Shown: positions 1-7,595, numbered from the stretch's first letter. The stretch is DNA of 33,345 bases from an uncultured Dehalococcoidia bacterium (GCA_903844685.1 CAIMUM010000222.1:1-33345); one strand, 5' to 3'. The notes: generated by a model not told the origin, from the sequence alone. Program-made: numbers and translations.

Positions 1-21
1 AGCTGCTGCTGAGCTAAATCC

Positions 22-513
22 CTATACTGACAGCCGCGGCAACCCCTCTTTCAACTTCTCATAGGTGGTTTTCAGGCCCTCGGATATAACCCGTGTATCT
101 GCCACCACAGACATAAAATTATGGTCCCCGTTCCACCGCGGCACAACGTGTGTATGTATATGTCCTTCCAGGCCAGCCCCGGCCACCTTGCCAAGGTTCA
201 TTCCGAGATTAAACCCATCGGGCTTTATCTCGGCAGTCAGCAGCCTGATGCATAGCTGCATAAGCTTGATATGCTCATCAGCCTCCTTAGCATTAGCTTC
301 CGTTAGATTGCCTATGTGGCGGTAAGGAGCAACCATTAAGTGACCCGGCGTATAAGGATAGGCATTCAAAATTACGAAGTTGTATTTGCCGCTGTACAAA
401 ATATAATTGGCTTCATCTCTCTTTTCTGCCGGTTTATCGCATAATATGCAGCCTTTATCTTTACCTGCCTGCAGTATGTATTGCATTCGCCAGGGCGCCC
501 AAATTTTCCTCAT
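22..513 (-). CDS. HIT family hydrolase/phosphorylase (Ap4A-type)
   Basis: This 163-aa protein has the histidine-triad signature HIHTHVVP at residues 118-125. The middle histidine is the nucleophile that is nucleotidylated in this superfamily. An N-terminal CILC pair (C22, C25) and later histidines match the zinc-binding version seen in Ap4A phosphorylase-like HIT proteins. The N-terminal KIWAPWRMQYI is typical of that group. The likely role is cytosolic hydrolysis or phosphorolysis of dinucleoside polyphosphates or AMP conjugates; the substrate cannot be read from sequence. The ATG at 513 has a GAGG about 10 bases upstream (524-527) and an extended -10 element at 546-554. The gene is divergent from the HExxH gene at 598. 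The family call is firm; the specific reaction is inferred. Confidence 0.93.
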   Translation of the reverse strand: MRKIWAPWRMQYILQAGKDKGCILCDKPAEKRDEANYILYSGKYNFVILNAYPYTPGHLMVAPYRHIGNLTEANAKEADEHIKLMQLCIRLLTAEIKPDGFNLGMNLGKVAGAGLEGHIHTHVVPRWNGDHNFMSVVADTRVISEGLKTTYEKLKEGLPRLSV

Positions 514-545
514 CTCGGGAATACCTCGATATACTAATTTTCATC

Positions 546-554
546 ATTGTAGCA
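546..554 (-). promoter_or_regulatory. Extended -10 promoter for the HIT gene
   Basis: On the minus strand this reads TGCTACAAT, a TGn extended -10 followed by TACAAT (5 of 6 consensus). The predicted start of transcription is near 539, giving a leader of about 26 bases with a GAGG. There is no good -35 at normal spacing, which fits an extended -10 promoter. Confidence 0.5.
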
Positions 555-560
555 CGATTA

Positions 561-589
561 TTGACTTTACCGCTCAACATTGATATCTT
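561..589 (+). promoter_or_regulatory. Promoter for the 598-4887 operon
   Basis: TTGACT at 561-566 and TATCTT at 584-589 are separated by exactly 17 bases, and TG at 581-582 makes the -10 extended. Predicted initiation falls near 596, at or just before the first start codons (TTG 598, ATG 604). The transcript would therefore be leaderless or nearly so. No Shine-Dalgarno sequence is visible. Confidence 0.6.
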
Positions 590-597
590 TGTCTTAA

Positions 598-1458
598 TTG
601 CGTATGTCTCCGGTTGATATTAGTTACTTCGCCCGCGGCAACATTTCGGGAAGCTTCAAGAAGGAGATTTCCGAAGTCCTTAACGACTGTTATCAGCATT
701 TTAGTCAGCGGGTACCCTACAAGATCGAGGTCTATGCATTCGATAGCGAAGAAAACCTCAACAGCTTCCTGCGCGAGGAAAAGTTCAAGCTGGGCATGTC
801 CTTCAACACTGTTGACGATGCCTCAGCCTGTACATACGAGGTGCTGCGCGGCTATCCGCGGCTGTTGATATGCAACGACCGACTGTCCAGATACAGCAAG
901 CTGGCCAGGGCCGGCGCGATCCGGCACGAGGTTGCGCACACGGTTCTGCACGGTGCGCTTGAATACAGCATCTTTCAAATACCTGAGGACTGCCGGCATA
1001 CGGCTACTGTAAAAGGAATCGAAAATGATAAGCTGGAGGAGATTTTCTTTCAGCTTTCGCTGGGTGTAAAAGACTACGAAGCAACCCGGTTATTGATCGC
1101 TAACGATTACATTCACTGCCAGTTCGCTTACGCGCGGGAATGGATTCAACCAGCAGAGGATGACAAGGCCGCCTGGAGCATTTCACGGACGAGCAGGCAG
1201 ACCCGGTTTGTCTATGAGAGCGCGTTGATGCGTCCTATACTTTTCACCAACCCGTTGCTTTCACTGCCCAAATCGAAAAAGGTGCCGGCAGAAGAGCAGT
1301 TGCAGCTGGGCGTTAAAATGGAGCAGATGATCTCTATGCTGGGTGAGGCTGAGGAGAATAAGGTCCTCAAAGTAGCCGAGGCAATCATTGAATGTATCGG
1401 CGAAGATACGCATAATAATATCGACGCAGCGTTCCATCAACTCATCAACTTAATTTAA
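598..1458 (+). CDS. Putative HExxH metallopeptidase-like protein, unknown function
   Basis: I do not recognise a named family for this 286-aa protein. The clear motif is HEVAHTVLHG at about residues 110-119, an HExxHxxxH zinc-metallopeptidase-like site in a helix. It resembles the site of IrrE/ImmA-type peptidases, but that is only a short-motif resemblance. There is no signal peptide or membrane helix, so it is probably cytosolic. The C-terminal third is helical and rich in charged residues. The track start is TTG at 598; ATG at 604 (MSPVDISY) is equally plausible, because no SD precedes either and the promoter predicts initiation at about 596. It heads a same-strand series: 27 bases separate it from the MBL gene. 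Zinc binding and proteolysis are inferred, not shown. Confidence 0.8.
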   Translation: MRMSPVDISYFARGNISGSFKKEISEVLNDCYQHFSQRVPYKIEVYAFDSEENLNSFLREEKFKLGMSFNTVDDASACTYEVLRGYPRLLICNDRLSRYSKLARAGAIRHEVAHTVLHGALEYSIFQIPEDCRHTATVKGIENDKLEEIFFQLSLGVKDYEATRLLIANDYIHCQFAYAREWIQPAEDDKAAWSISRTSRQTRFVYESALMRPILFTNPLLSLPKSKKVPAEEQLQLGVKMEQMISMLGEAEENKVLKVAEAIIECIGEDTHNNIDAAFHQLINLI

Positions 1459-1485
1459 TATTGGTCTAACCAGAGGCAGTTATCT

Positions 1486-2208
1486 ATGAAATTCCACAAT
1501 TCAGTCAGATTACAGGACAATGTTTATGGCTATATCTGGCAGGGCATGGGCAATAACTGTAACACGACGGTAATTACGGGAGTCCTGAAGGGGGATAAGC
1601 AGCATATCATCGTCGACCCCGGTCATATCACCAACGAAGCCGGGGAAGACTGTATCGGGAGCCTCGAACAGGCAATGGCACAGGATAATATCAAAATGCA
1701 GGAGATCGGGTTGATCATCAATACTCACAGCCATCCTGATCACTGCCAATCAAATGAATTGATCATTAACCGGGGCGGGGCACAGGTAACCCTTTCTGAA
1801 GAAGAGGATAAATTCAGGAACACCGTCGGTGAGCGCATGTACACCATGTTCGGCATGAAACCGCCTCATTTCACCCCTCTCTTCTTCCTCAAAGAAGGTG
1901 AACTTGACCTCGGCAAGGATGGGTTCAAGGTTCAGGTAATACTGACGCCGGGCCATTCACCCGGGTCGGTATGCCTGTATCTGCCGGACACCAAAATATT
2001 GATAACCGGCGATGTTATCTTTTATATGAGCGTTGGCAGGACCGATTTCCCGGGAGGGGACACACTTATGCTGAAAAAGAGCATAGACAAGTTGGCCGTT
2101 TTGGACGTAGAGTATCTTGTTCCAGGCCATAATACTGAACCCAATGGGATAATCCGGGGCAAAGACAGGATTAAGCGTAATTTCGAAGCGGTACAGATGT
2201 TTTTCTGA
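1486..2208 (+). CDS. MBL-fold metallo-hydrolase, glyoxalase II-like
   Basis: This 240-aa protein shows the full metallo-beta-lactamase-fold metal ligand set. It has THSHPDH (H81, H83, D85, H86), TPGHSPG (H157), TGDVIF (D176) and VPGH (H215). The pattern and length resemble the hydroxyacylglutathione hydrolase (glyoxalase II) branch, with a di-metal centre in the cytosol. The substrate may be a thioester, but the family is too broad to say. The ATG at 1486 follows AGAGG at a usable distance. The next gene starts 14 bases after its stop, so it sits inside the 598-4887 operon between the HExxH protein and an unrecognised protein. Confidence 0.9.
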   Translation: MKFHNSVRLQDNVYGYIWQGMGNNCNTTVITGVLKGDKQHIIVDPGHITNEAGEDCIGSLEQAMAQDNIKMQEIGLIINTHSHPDHCQSNELIINRGGAQVTLSEEEDKFRNTVGERMYTMFGMKPPHFTPLFFLKEGELDLGKDGFKVQVILTPGHSPGSVCLYLPDTKILITGDVIFYMSVGRTDFPGGDTLMLKKSIDKLAVLDVEYLVPGHNTEPNGIIRGKDRIKRNFEAVQMFF

Positions 2209-2222
2209 GCTGGTTAGCGACT

Positions 2223-2897
2223 ATGGAACCCGACGAAAAAATACAGGCTGCCATCAGCAATACATTTGTGCTGCGCTTTCCCAGGCAGCAACTGGCAACC
2301 TTCGGCATTACCAACATCTATTACTACATGGTTACGGAACTGATGCCAGAAGTGAATGTAGTCAGGGAAGGCCGGGTGATAGCTGCAAGGCCTAAAATCA
2401 TTACCCCCGCCTATCTTATGCACATAGAAGGTTTCAGTGGTCCGGCGCGGCGGTATATACAAATGGCAGCAGACCAAAATCCCCATGAGCCGGGTATCTT
2501 ATACTCCTATAAAAATGAATTCGGCGAAATGAGCTTGGTCGCTGAACCGCTGGGCAGCATAGTGGATAATATCAACCGGCGCATAGATAAACAGAGCGAT
2601 CCGCTCAGCACCATCATCAGAGGGGTCGAAGAGATGTGGGATGTTTCCCTGATGAAATTTACTCTCGACCTTACCAGAAATTCTGCTCAGCGGAATTTTT
2701 CGGAACTATATGGCCTAGGAAGGTTCAATATTGACCGGAGCGGAGTGCCCGAAGATGCCCGTGACAGGATAGAGGAACTCATGGATATGACTGCCAAAGA
2801 TCCCTCCCTGGCAGCGGAACTCGTTAGCGAATTGCAGCGCTGGGACCTGTGGGACAGCTACCAGGACCGCTTCCTGAAGCTTTTTAGAAAATTATGA
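2223..2897 (+). CDS. Conserved-looking hypothetical protein, 224 aa
   Basis: I do not recognise this protein. It has no signal peptide, no transmembrane segment and no cysteine cluster. The first half appears mixed alpha/beta (for example the VNVVREGRVIAARPKII stretch). The second half is mostly helical and charged, with paired acidic and basic residues that suggest a coiled or bundled C-terminal domain (residues about 120-224). It starts with ATG 14 bases after the MBL stop, without a strong SD, which suggests translational coupling. A 57-base gap separates it from the ferredoxin. Its role is likely tied to the MBL and redox genes of the same operon, but only by position. Confidence 0.75.
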   Translation: MEPDEKIQAAISNTFVLRFPRQQLATFGITNIYYYMVTELMPEVNVVREGRVIAARPKIITPAYLMHIEGFSGPARRYIQMAADQNPHEPGILYSYKNEFGEMSLVAEPLGSIVDNINRRIDKQSDPLSTIIRGVEEMWDVSLMKFTLDLTRNSAQRNFSELYGLGRFNIDRSGVPEDARDRIEELMDMTAKDPSLAAELVSELQRWDLWDSYQDRFLKLFRKL

Positions 2898-2954
2898 TGC
2901 ACGCTCGATATATGCCCGTTTCGGCCAAAGCAGCCCTCAATACAAAATGATATT

Positions 2955-3245
2955 ATGGCGTACAAGAGAAATGATATGGCAAGAACATCTGAGAGATTTC
3001 CAGGAGTGGAATGGATCGGCGATACGGGCGTATTTATAAAGATAGATGAAAAGAAATGTACGGGTTGTGGTAATTGCCTGAAAGTGTGCCTGGGTGGCTG
3101 TTTTGAGATAGAAAATAAGCTGGCGAGGATACGAAGCCTTGACGAGTGTATGGAATGCGCCTCATGCTGGTATGTCTGCGGGGAAGAGGCGATAGATTTT
3201 TCCTGGCCGCCCGGTGGCACCGGATATAGGAGCGATTGGGGATAA
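2955..3245 (+). CDS. FixX-like ferredoxin with two [4Fe-4S] motifs
   Basis: This 96-aa protein carries two complete CxxCxxCxxxC motifs: CTGCGNCLKVC (Cys 35, 38, 41, 45) and CMECASCWYVC (Cys 65, 68, 71, 75). These predict two [4Fe-4S] clusters. The C-terminal WPPGGTGYR resembles the W-P-x-GG-x-G ending of FixX-type ferredoxins that partner the flavoprotein FixC. The next gene encodes a FixC-like flavoprotein and starts 4 bases after this stop, so the two very likely form an electron-transfer pair. The start is uncertain: ATG 2955 has no SD, while ATG 2976 (MARTSE) follows a weak AAGAG. An additional cysteine (C49) lies between the clusters. Confidence 0.92.
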   Translation: MAYKRNDMARTSERFPGVEWIGDTGVFIKIDEKKCTGCGNCLKVCLGGCFEIENKLARIRSLDECMECASCWYVCGEEAIDFSWPPGGTGYRSDWG

Positions 3246-3249
3246 AATA

Positions 3250-4887
3250 ATGCAACAGGAATACGATGTCGTTGTTATTGGGGCGGGATTTGGCGGTCCT
3301 GTAGCGGCTAAAAAGTGTGCCGGTGCCGGACTGAAAACGCTCTTGTTAGAAAGGTCGGAAAATCCCGGGGAAAAGGTGGTTTCGGGGCTCACTATCCCGA
3401 TTTATGGCTTTCTATTTGGCCCTCCCTTTATAAGGGATGGTAACCCTCCCGTAGAGAGGCCGGTAGACGGGATAAGAAATTACGTTATCTACGATGTAAA
3501 AGCCGGAGATATTGAGATAGTTGAAATGCGGATACCCAGGCCGCTGTCGCCGATATTTGCCTTTGGTTACAACGCTTATTGCAAACCTTTTTGCACCTGG
3601 GAAGCGGAACAGGCTGTTAATGCCGGGGCTGAGTTAAGAACATGCACCACTGTGATAGATTTTATAAAAGAGGATGGGTATATTAAAGGTGTCGTAACCG
3701 ACAATGGGGAGACAATAAGATCAAGAATTGTGATAAATAGCGAGGGATCGCAGGGAATACTTGCGGTCAAGGCGGGGGTAAGGGATAAATATCCGCCCCA
3801 GGCAATTTCCCTGGCTGATACTTATGACTATGATTGCCCGAAGGAGGTTATAGACAGGGTATTTGGACATACATTGCGATTCTGCTGGGGATTCGACGAA
3901 CTGAAGATTGCTCCGCCTCTTGGCCATGGCAACGGGCTTATGAGCTGGCCTTATAGAAATAGCATCCACTGGATGCAGGATCAATGCCTGGCAATGGGTG
4001 ACGGCTATGTGCCAAACTTGAGACGGCTATTTGACGAGTATCACGAAAATATTACCACGCAACTCCCCTGGTGGAGAGACGAGATCGCTCCCAGCGCCAA
4101 ATTGAGGGCGAGAATGTGGGAAGGGTTCGAAATATTTGTCGGCCTGGATGATAGATTGCGTAACATGCCCAATTACACGGATGGGATGATACTTGTGGGA
4201 GACACAGCCGGGCTTGAAAGCACTGGGCTGTGTGACGGTGTCCCAACCGCATGGTTTTCAGCCGATATAGCCGCTGATGTAGCTATTGAGGCAATAAGGG
4301 CTATGGATTTTTCCGCTAAATTCCTGGAGAGGTATAACCGGAGGATAAAAGCCCACACAATAATCCAATGGGCAATTACCAATAAGGGCAGGTGGAACCT
4401 GCGTAAAGCCCAGGAAAGCCACGACCGCAAAGAATTGAGGGCAAGGATAAATCATCAATTCGGCCCCGGCATCCTGACACATGCCGGTACCCCCCTGGTA
4501 AAGAGCCTTCTTCACGCGATCAGGAAGGACCCGCTGGTAATTATGAAATGGGCAAGGATGTTTCCGAGGTATTACTACAATTGGGAGCATGAGTGCTCAA
4601 GCGGGGATAGGCGCCCGATTGATAAACAAAAGAAAAGATCCTCCGGGATTGGTTGGGTACTTTTTGATTCACTGGTTATACTTTTCAGCCCTGTTAACTG
4701 GGCCGCAGCCTGGCTGCTGGAACCTCTTGCCGGAGTGGTTAATCCGCTGATCAAGGTATTCCTTCCCGCAGTTGAGCTTGGCTTAGGTGTTTCAATCAGG
4801 ATGGAACCCCTGTTCAGCCCCGTAACCCGGTGGATGATCGATTCCGTTAAGCAAGCTGATCCCTCAACTTTTAGCGTATCAAAGTGA
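3250..4887 (+). CDS. FAD-dependent oxidoreductase, FixC/geranylgeranyl reductase type
   Basis: The N-terminus YDVVVIGAGFGGPVAAKK is a Rossmann dinucleotide-binding motif (GxGxxG). A second FAD-contact motif, VGDTAGL, lies at about residue 316. Overall it matches the FixC/ETF-quinone oxidoreductase/geranylgeranyl-reductase superfamily. A C-terminal hydrophobic stretch (about residues 465-530) may dock it to the membrane. The ORF track starts at GTG 3214, inside the ferredoxin gene. I prefer ATG 3250: it is preceded by GGGGA with 7-base spacing, and MQQEYDVVVIG is the usual distance to the Rossmann motif. This gives 545 aa. The physiological role is probably transfer of electrons between the ferredoxin and a quinone or isoprenoid substrate. 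No etfA/etfB genes are present in the window. Confidence 0.9.
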   Translation: MQQEYDVVVIGAGFGGPVAAKKCAGAGLKTLLLERSENPGEKVVSGLTIPIYGFLFGPPFIRDGNPPVERPVDGIRNYVIYDVKAGDIEIVEMRIPRPLSPIFAFGYNAYCKPFCTWEAEQAVNAGAELRTCTTVIDFIKEDGYIKGVVTDNGETIRSRIVINSEGSQGILAVKAGVRDKYPPQAISLADTYDYDCPKEVIDRVFGHTLRFCWGFDELKIAPPLGHGNGLMSWPYRNSIHWMQDQCLAMGDGYVPNLRRLFDEYHENITTQLPWWRDEIAPSAKLRARMWEGFEIFVGLDDRLRNMPNYTDGMILVGDTAGLESTGLCDGVPTAWFSADIAADVAIEAIRAMDFSAKFLERYNRRIKAHTIIQWAITNKGRWNLRKAQESHDRKELRARINHQFGPGILTHAGTPLVKSLLHAIRKDPLVIMKWARMFPRYYYNWEHECSSGDRRPIDKQKKRSSGIGWVLFDSLVILFSPVNWAAAWLLEPLAGVVNPLIKVFLPAVELGLGVSIRMEPLFSPVTRWMIDSVKQADPSTFSVSK

Positions 4888-4917
4888 AAGGCCTGTTCTC
4901 AATGCCTGATATATTGA

Positions 4918-4946
4918 TTGACATTATTTCCGCAGAGTTATATATT
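4918..4946 (+). promoter_or_regulatory. Strong promoter for the two-regulator operon
   Basis: Consensus TTGACA at 4918-4923, a 17-base spacer, and TATATT (5 of 6) at 4941-4946. Predicted initiation is near 4953, giving a leader of about 32 bases to the GTG at 4985. Confidence 0.75.
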
Positions 4947-4959
4947 AGTCACACCTGCT

Positions 4960-4973
4960 TAAACTTGAGTTTA
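4960..4973. promoter_or_regulatory. Dyad in leader of winged-helix regulator gene
   Basis: TAAACT-TG-AGTTTA is a perfect inverted repeat with a 2-base centre. It lies at about +8 to +21 relative to the predicted start of transcription and just ahead of a DNA-binding protein gene. This is a good position for autorepression. The binding protein is inferred, not shown. Confidence 0.4.
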
Positions 4974-4984
4974 CGGGTGGCCGG

Positions 4985-5269
4985 GTGAGGCAAATGAATC
5001 AACGGCGGTCTAATATTGAAATCATCAGTGAAATGCTGCGGATCGGGGCTGACGGAGCAGGCAAGACCGAGATAATGTACAGCGCCAACATGAGCTACCG
5101 GCAACTGCAAAAATATCTGAAATTTATGGTATCACAGGGACTGATAGACAAAATTGAAGTAGACAACCCGTCCATTTCCTTCCTGGTAACAGAAAAAGGA
5201 CACGGCTTAAGACGGAGCATTGAGACCGTTCTTGAGGTATTGAACTTCAAAGAACCTGAAGATAAGTAG
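4985..5269 (+). CDS. Winged-helix DNA-binding protein (HTH_45-like)
   Basis: This 94-aa protein has the layout of short archaeal-type winged-helix regulators. An N-terminal helix (IEIISEMLRIGADGAGKTEIMY) is followed by a recognition segment (NMSYRQLQKYLKFMVSQGLI), a wing strand pair (SISFLVTEKGHGL) and a C-terminal helix. It probably binds DNA as a dimer. Two starts are possible: GTG 4985, and ATG 4994 (MNQRRSN). The GAGG at 4987-4990 is too close to serve ATG 4994, and a GGTGG at 4977-4981 is only moderately placed for the GTG. It is followed 17 bases later by a second small DNA-binding protein gene and has its own strong promoter with a dyad in the leader, so it may repress itself. Confidence 0.85.
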   Translation: MRQMNQRRSNIEIISEMLRIGADGAGKTEIMYSANMSYRQLQKYLKFMVSQGLIDKIEVDNPSISFLVTEKGHGLRRSIETVLEVLNFKEPEDK

Positions 5270-5286
5270 AATAGGAGGCGATGCTT

Positions 5287-5613
5287 ATGACGGAAAAAAG
5301 GATGCTGATACTTGATGCGGGAACCGTGCAAAAGATCGAGGAAAACCGCGGCGATATGAGCGTCTCCGAATTCATCAATTTCGTAATTGACAGCCACTTT
5401 GAGGAGACCACTGCACCGCATCAAAAAGATCTTGTGACCAAAGAAGAATTCCAGCATTTTGAAGAGGGTATCCGGGACCTGCTGCGAAGCTTTCTGGAAT
5501 TTTTCCTCAGCTATGGCCTTGAACTGGGCAAACAACCCACTGACGGCGAATTGGACAAGCTAAGTTTTAAGCTGCAGGGGTTGAGCAAGACCATCAAAGC
5601 TAAGAAACTCTGA
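5287..5613 (+). CDS. Small ribbon-helix-helix-like protein with helical C-terminus
   Basis: The N-terminus resembles a ribbon-helix-helix fold: a short strand (RMLILD), a helix (AGTVQKIEENRG), a turn, then a helix beginning SVSEFINFVIDSHF. This matches the SxSEFI pattern common in CopG/Arc-type proteins. The remainder (about residues 50-108) is helical and may be for oligomerisation or partner binding. The track start at 5281 sits only 2 bases from a perfect GGAGG (5274-5278), whereas ATG 5287 (MTEKRML) is 8 bases away, so I choose 5287 (108 aa). It is probably co-transcribed with the winged-helix gene. The RHH assignment is from pattern only. Confidence 0.75.
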   Translation: MTEKRMLILDAGTVQKIEENRGDMSVSEFINFVIDSHFEETTAPHQKDLVTKEEFQHFEEGIRDLLRSFLEFFLSYGLELGKQPTDGELDKLSFKLQGLSKTIKAKKL

Positions 5614-5759
5614 TCTTTATTGTCTTTACCGGCTTTCTTTCTCTTCGTTAACCCCTTTACATTCGTATCAGATAGAACTGTCTTCTAGAACACAAACACT
5701 TCCCAATCACGTTCAATCGTGCCATAGTTAATTAATGCACATTTGTGGGAGGTGTATTT

Positions 5760-7433
5760 ATGCCTACTGTTAAAGAGTTGCTGCGCACAGGCCGGAAAGA
5801 GGAACTCTGGCAAAGGTGTTGCGGCTTTCTAGATCTTAGCACTGAACAATTTATGTCCATCCAGAAAAGGCTTCTTCTTGAGCAAATTGAACTGCTTAAT
5901 GCCTCCGCCATTGGAAGAAAAATTCTCAAGGGCACTGTACCCCAGGATGTGGACGAATTCCGAAGGAGGGCGCCGCTAACCACTTATCAGGATTACTGTC
6001 CCGAGTTGAGCGAAAGAAGGGATGATGCCATGCCCGTTAAGCCTTTGCTATGGCAGCATACATCGGGCAGGTCTGCTGAGTATCCTTTCAAATGGGAAAA
6101 CATAAAGTGGATGCCGGTAACCCAGAGGATGTGCGAAGAATTAGCTGCGATCGGGGCAGGCCTTGCCATGCTGGCGAGTTGCAAGCATAAGGGTGACGCG
6201 TCAGCCATGAAGCGCGGGGCAAAATTTATTTACGCGGTTGCTCCCAGGCCCTATACTTCGGGAACATATGCCTATATAGCTACGGAGGAAGTTGAAGGTA
6301 TCAGCATGCCTCCTTTGGAGATTGCGGAAAAACTGGATATTGAAGAACGCATCGCCTTGAGCTTCAAGCAAGCCCTATCACAGGGCCTGGATTACTATTT
6401 TGGTGTTTCGGTAGCCCTGGTGGCTATCGGTGAGAAAATCAATCAACGCATGGGCAAGGTCAATATTAAATCAATGTTATCTCAACCGAGAGCTTTAGCC
6501 AGGTTGGCAAAGGGTTTAATCAAAAGCAAGTTGGCGGGACGTGCGCTTATGCCCAAAGACTTATGGACAGTAAAGGGCATCTTAAGCAGCGGCACCGATG
6601 TCACAATCTTCAAAAATGTAATTAAAGATACCTGGGGCGTATACCCGCTGGATACTTATGTCAGCACTGAAGGCGGCATGATTGCCACACAGGCCTGGGA
6701 TTACGACGGCATGACATTTATCCCTAACATGAATTTTTTTGAATTCATCCCGGAGGCAGAGTATGAGAAGTGGAAGGAAAACAGGTCATATGTGCCCAGG
6801 ACCGTGCTGCTTGATGAAGTACAGCCAAACAGTAAATATGAACTCGTCATCAGTAATTTCCACGGTGCGCCGCTCGTCAGGTACAGGACAGGAGATATCA
6901 TCAAAATTACTTCACTGCGCAATAAAAAGCTGAGCATTGAGCTGCCACAGATGGAATTCGAGGGCAGGATAGAGGATGTAATTGATGCAGCCGGATTTTT
7001 CGGACTGACCGAGAAGGTCATCTGGCAGGCTGTCAGCAAAACAGCTATACCATATGTTGATTGGGCAGCCCGCGAGGAACGAAAAGAGGACAAGTCTTTC
7101 CTGCATGTATATCTCGAACTCAAAGGTGATATCAAGCTGGCCGAAGATAGCATAGCACGTGCGATATACGCCGAACTAAAAAAAATGGATGAAGGATTCA
7201 TTTACGCAAATGTCGGACCAGTGCCCAACAATGTTCCGGTAATAGTTACTTTACTGCCAAAAGGAGCTTTTGAAAACCATATCAACTTGCGGCGTTCCCA
7301 GGGCGCAGACCTGGCGCATTTAAAGCCACGTCACATTAATCCCACGGATAAAGACCTGGTTATTCTCGGTTCACCCGTTCCAGCATCACCTGAAGCAGAC
7401 CGGGTATACGCTGGAGCGCCGTCAGCAAGCTAA
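5760..7433 (+). CDS. GH3 family acyl-adenylating protein
   Basis: This 557-aa protein matches the GH3 family, a branch of the adenylate-forming superfamily. The segment DEFRRRAPLTTYQDY near residue 63 is the characteristic GH3 N-terminal motif. NFHGAPLVRYRTGDII near residue 370 is the YRTGD adenylation signature. Plant GH3 proteins conjugate amino acids to acyl acids through an acyl-AMP intermediate. Bacterial members are poorly characterised, so the substrate is unknown. The track start GTG 5745 lies upstream of the SD. ATG 5760 is preceded by GGGAGG (5748-5753) with 6-base spacing and is the better start. It is a single-gene unit closed by a strong terminator at 7456-7490. Confidence 0.9.
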   Translation: MPTVKELLRTGRKEELWQRCCGFLDLSTEQFMSIQKRLLLEQIELLNASAIGRKILKGTVPQDVDEFRRRAPLTTYQDYCPELSERRDDAMPVKPLLWQHTSGRSAEYPFKWENIKWMPVTQRMCEELAAIGAGLAMLASCKHKGDASAMKRGAKFIYAVAPRPYTSGTYAYIATEEVEGISMPPLEIAEKLDIEERIALSFKQALSQGLDYYFGVSVALVAIGEKINQRMGKVNIKSMLSQPRALARLAKGLIKSKLAGRALMPKDLWTVKGILSSGTDVTIFKNVIKDTWGVYPLDTYVSTEGGMIATQAWDYDGMTFIPNMNFFEFIPEAEYEKWKENRSYVPRTVLLDEVQPNSKYELVISNFHGAPLVRYRTGDIIKITSLRNKKLSIELPQMEFEGRIEDVIDAAGFFGLTEKVIWQAVSKTAIPYVDWAAREERKEDKSFLHVYLELKGDIKLAEDSIARAIYAELKKMDEGFIYANVGPVPNNVPVIVTLLPKGAFENHINLRRSQGADLAHLKPRHINPTDKDLVILGSPVPASPEADRVYAGAPSAS

Positions 7434-7455
7434 ATTCCACGAGGCGACTAACCAG

Positions 7456-7490
7456 GCGGGGCCATCTTGCAAGATGGCCCCGCTTTCTTT
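7456..7490 (+). terminator. Rho-independent terminator after the GH3 gene
   Basis: The arms GCGGGGCCATCTTG (7456-7469) and CAAGATGGCCCCGC (7470-7483) are perfectly complementary and are followed by TTTCTTT. This is a very stable GC-rich hairpin with a T-rich tail. It isolates the GH3 gene from the c-di-GMP gene downstream. Confidence 0.93.
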
Positions 7491-7539
7491 AACCTGCCAA
7501 GGCAAGGTAATTCACAGTTCAAAGATCAGGGGCTATATC

Positions 7540-7568
7540 TTGACATTTGATAGTTACAGCTACATAAT
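7540..7568 (+). promoter_or_regulatory. Near-consensus promoter for the GGDEF/HD-GYP gene
   Basis: TTGACA at 7540-7545 (perfect), a 17-base spacer, and CATAAT (5 of 6) at 7563-7568. Predicted initiation is near 7575, leaving an AT-rich leader of about 20 bases with no Shine-Dalgarno sequence before ATG 7596. Confidence 0.8.
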
Positions 7569-7595
7569 GGTCACAAGTATATATTTAAACATTAA

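Noticed and set aside
3214-3249. GTG 3214 start for the FAD oxidoreductase
   Set aside because: It overlaps the ferredoxin gene; ATG 3250 has a good GGGGA and the normal distance to the Rossmann motif.
5745-5759. GTG 5745 start for the GH3 gene
   Set aside because: The GGGAGG lies downstream of this codon and points to ATG 5760.
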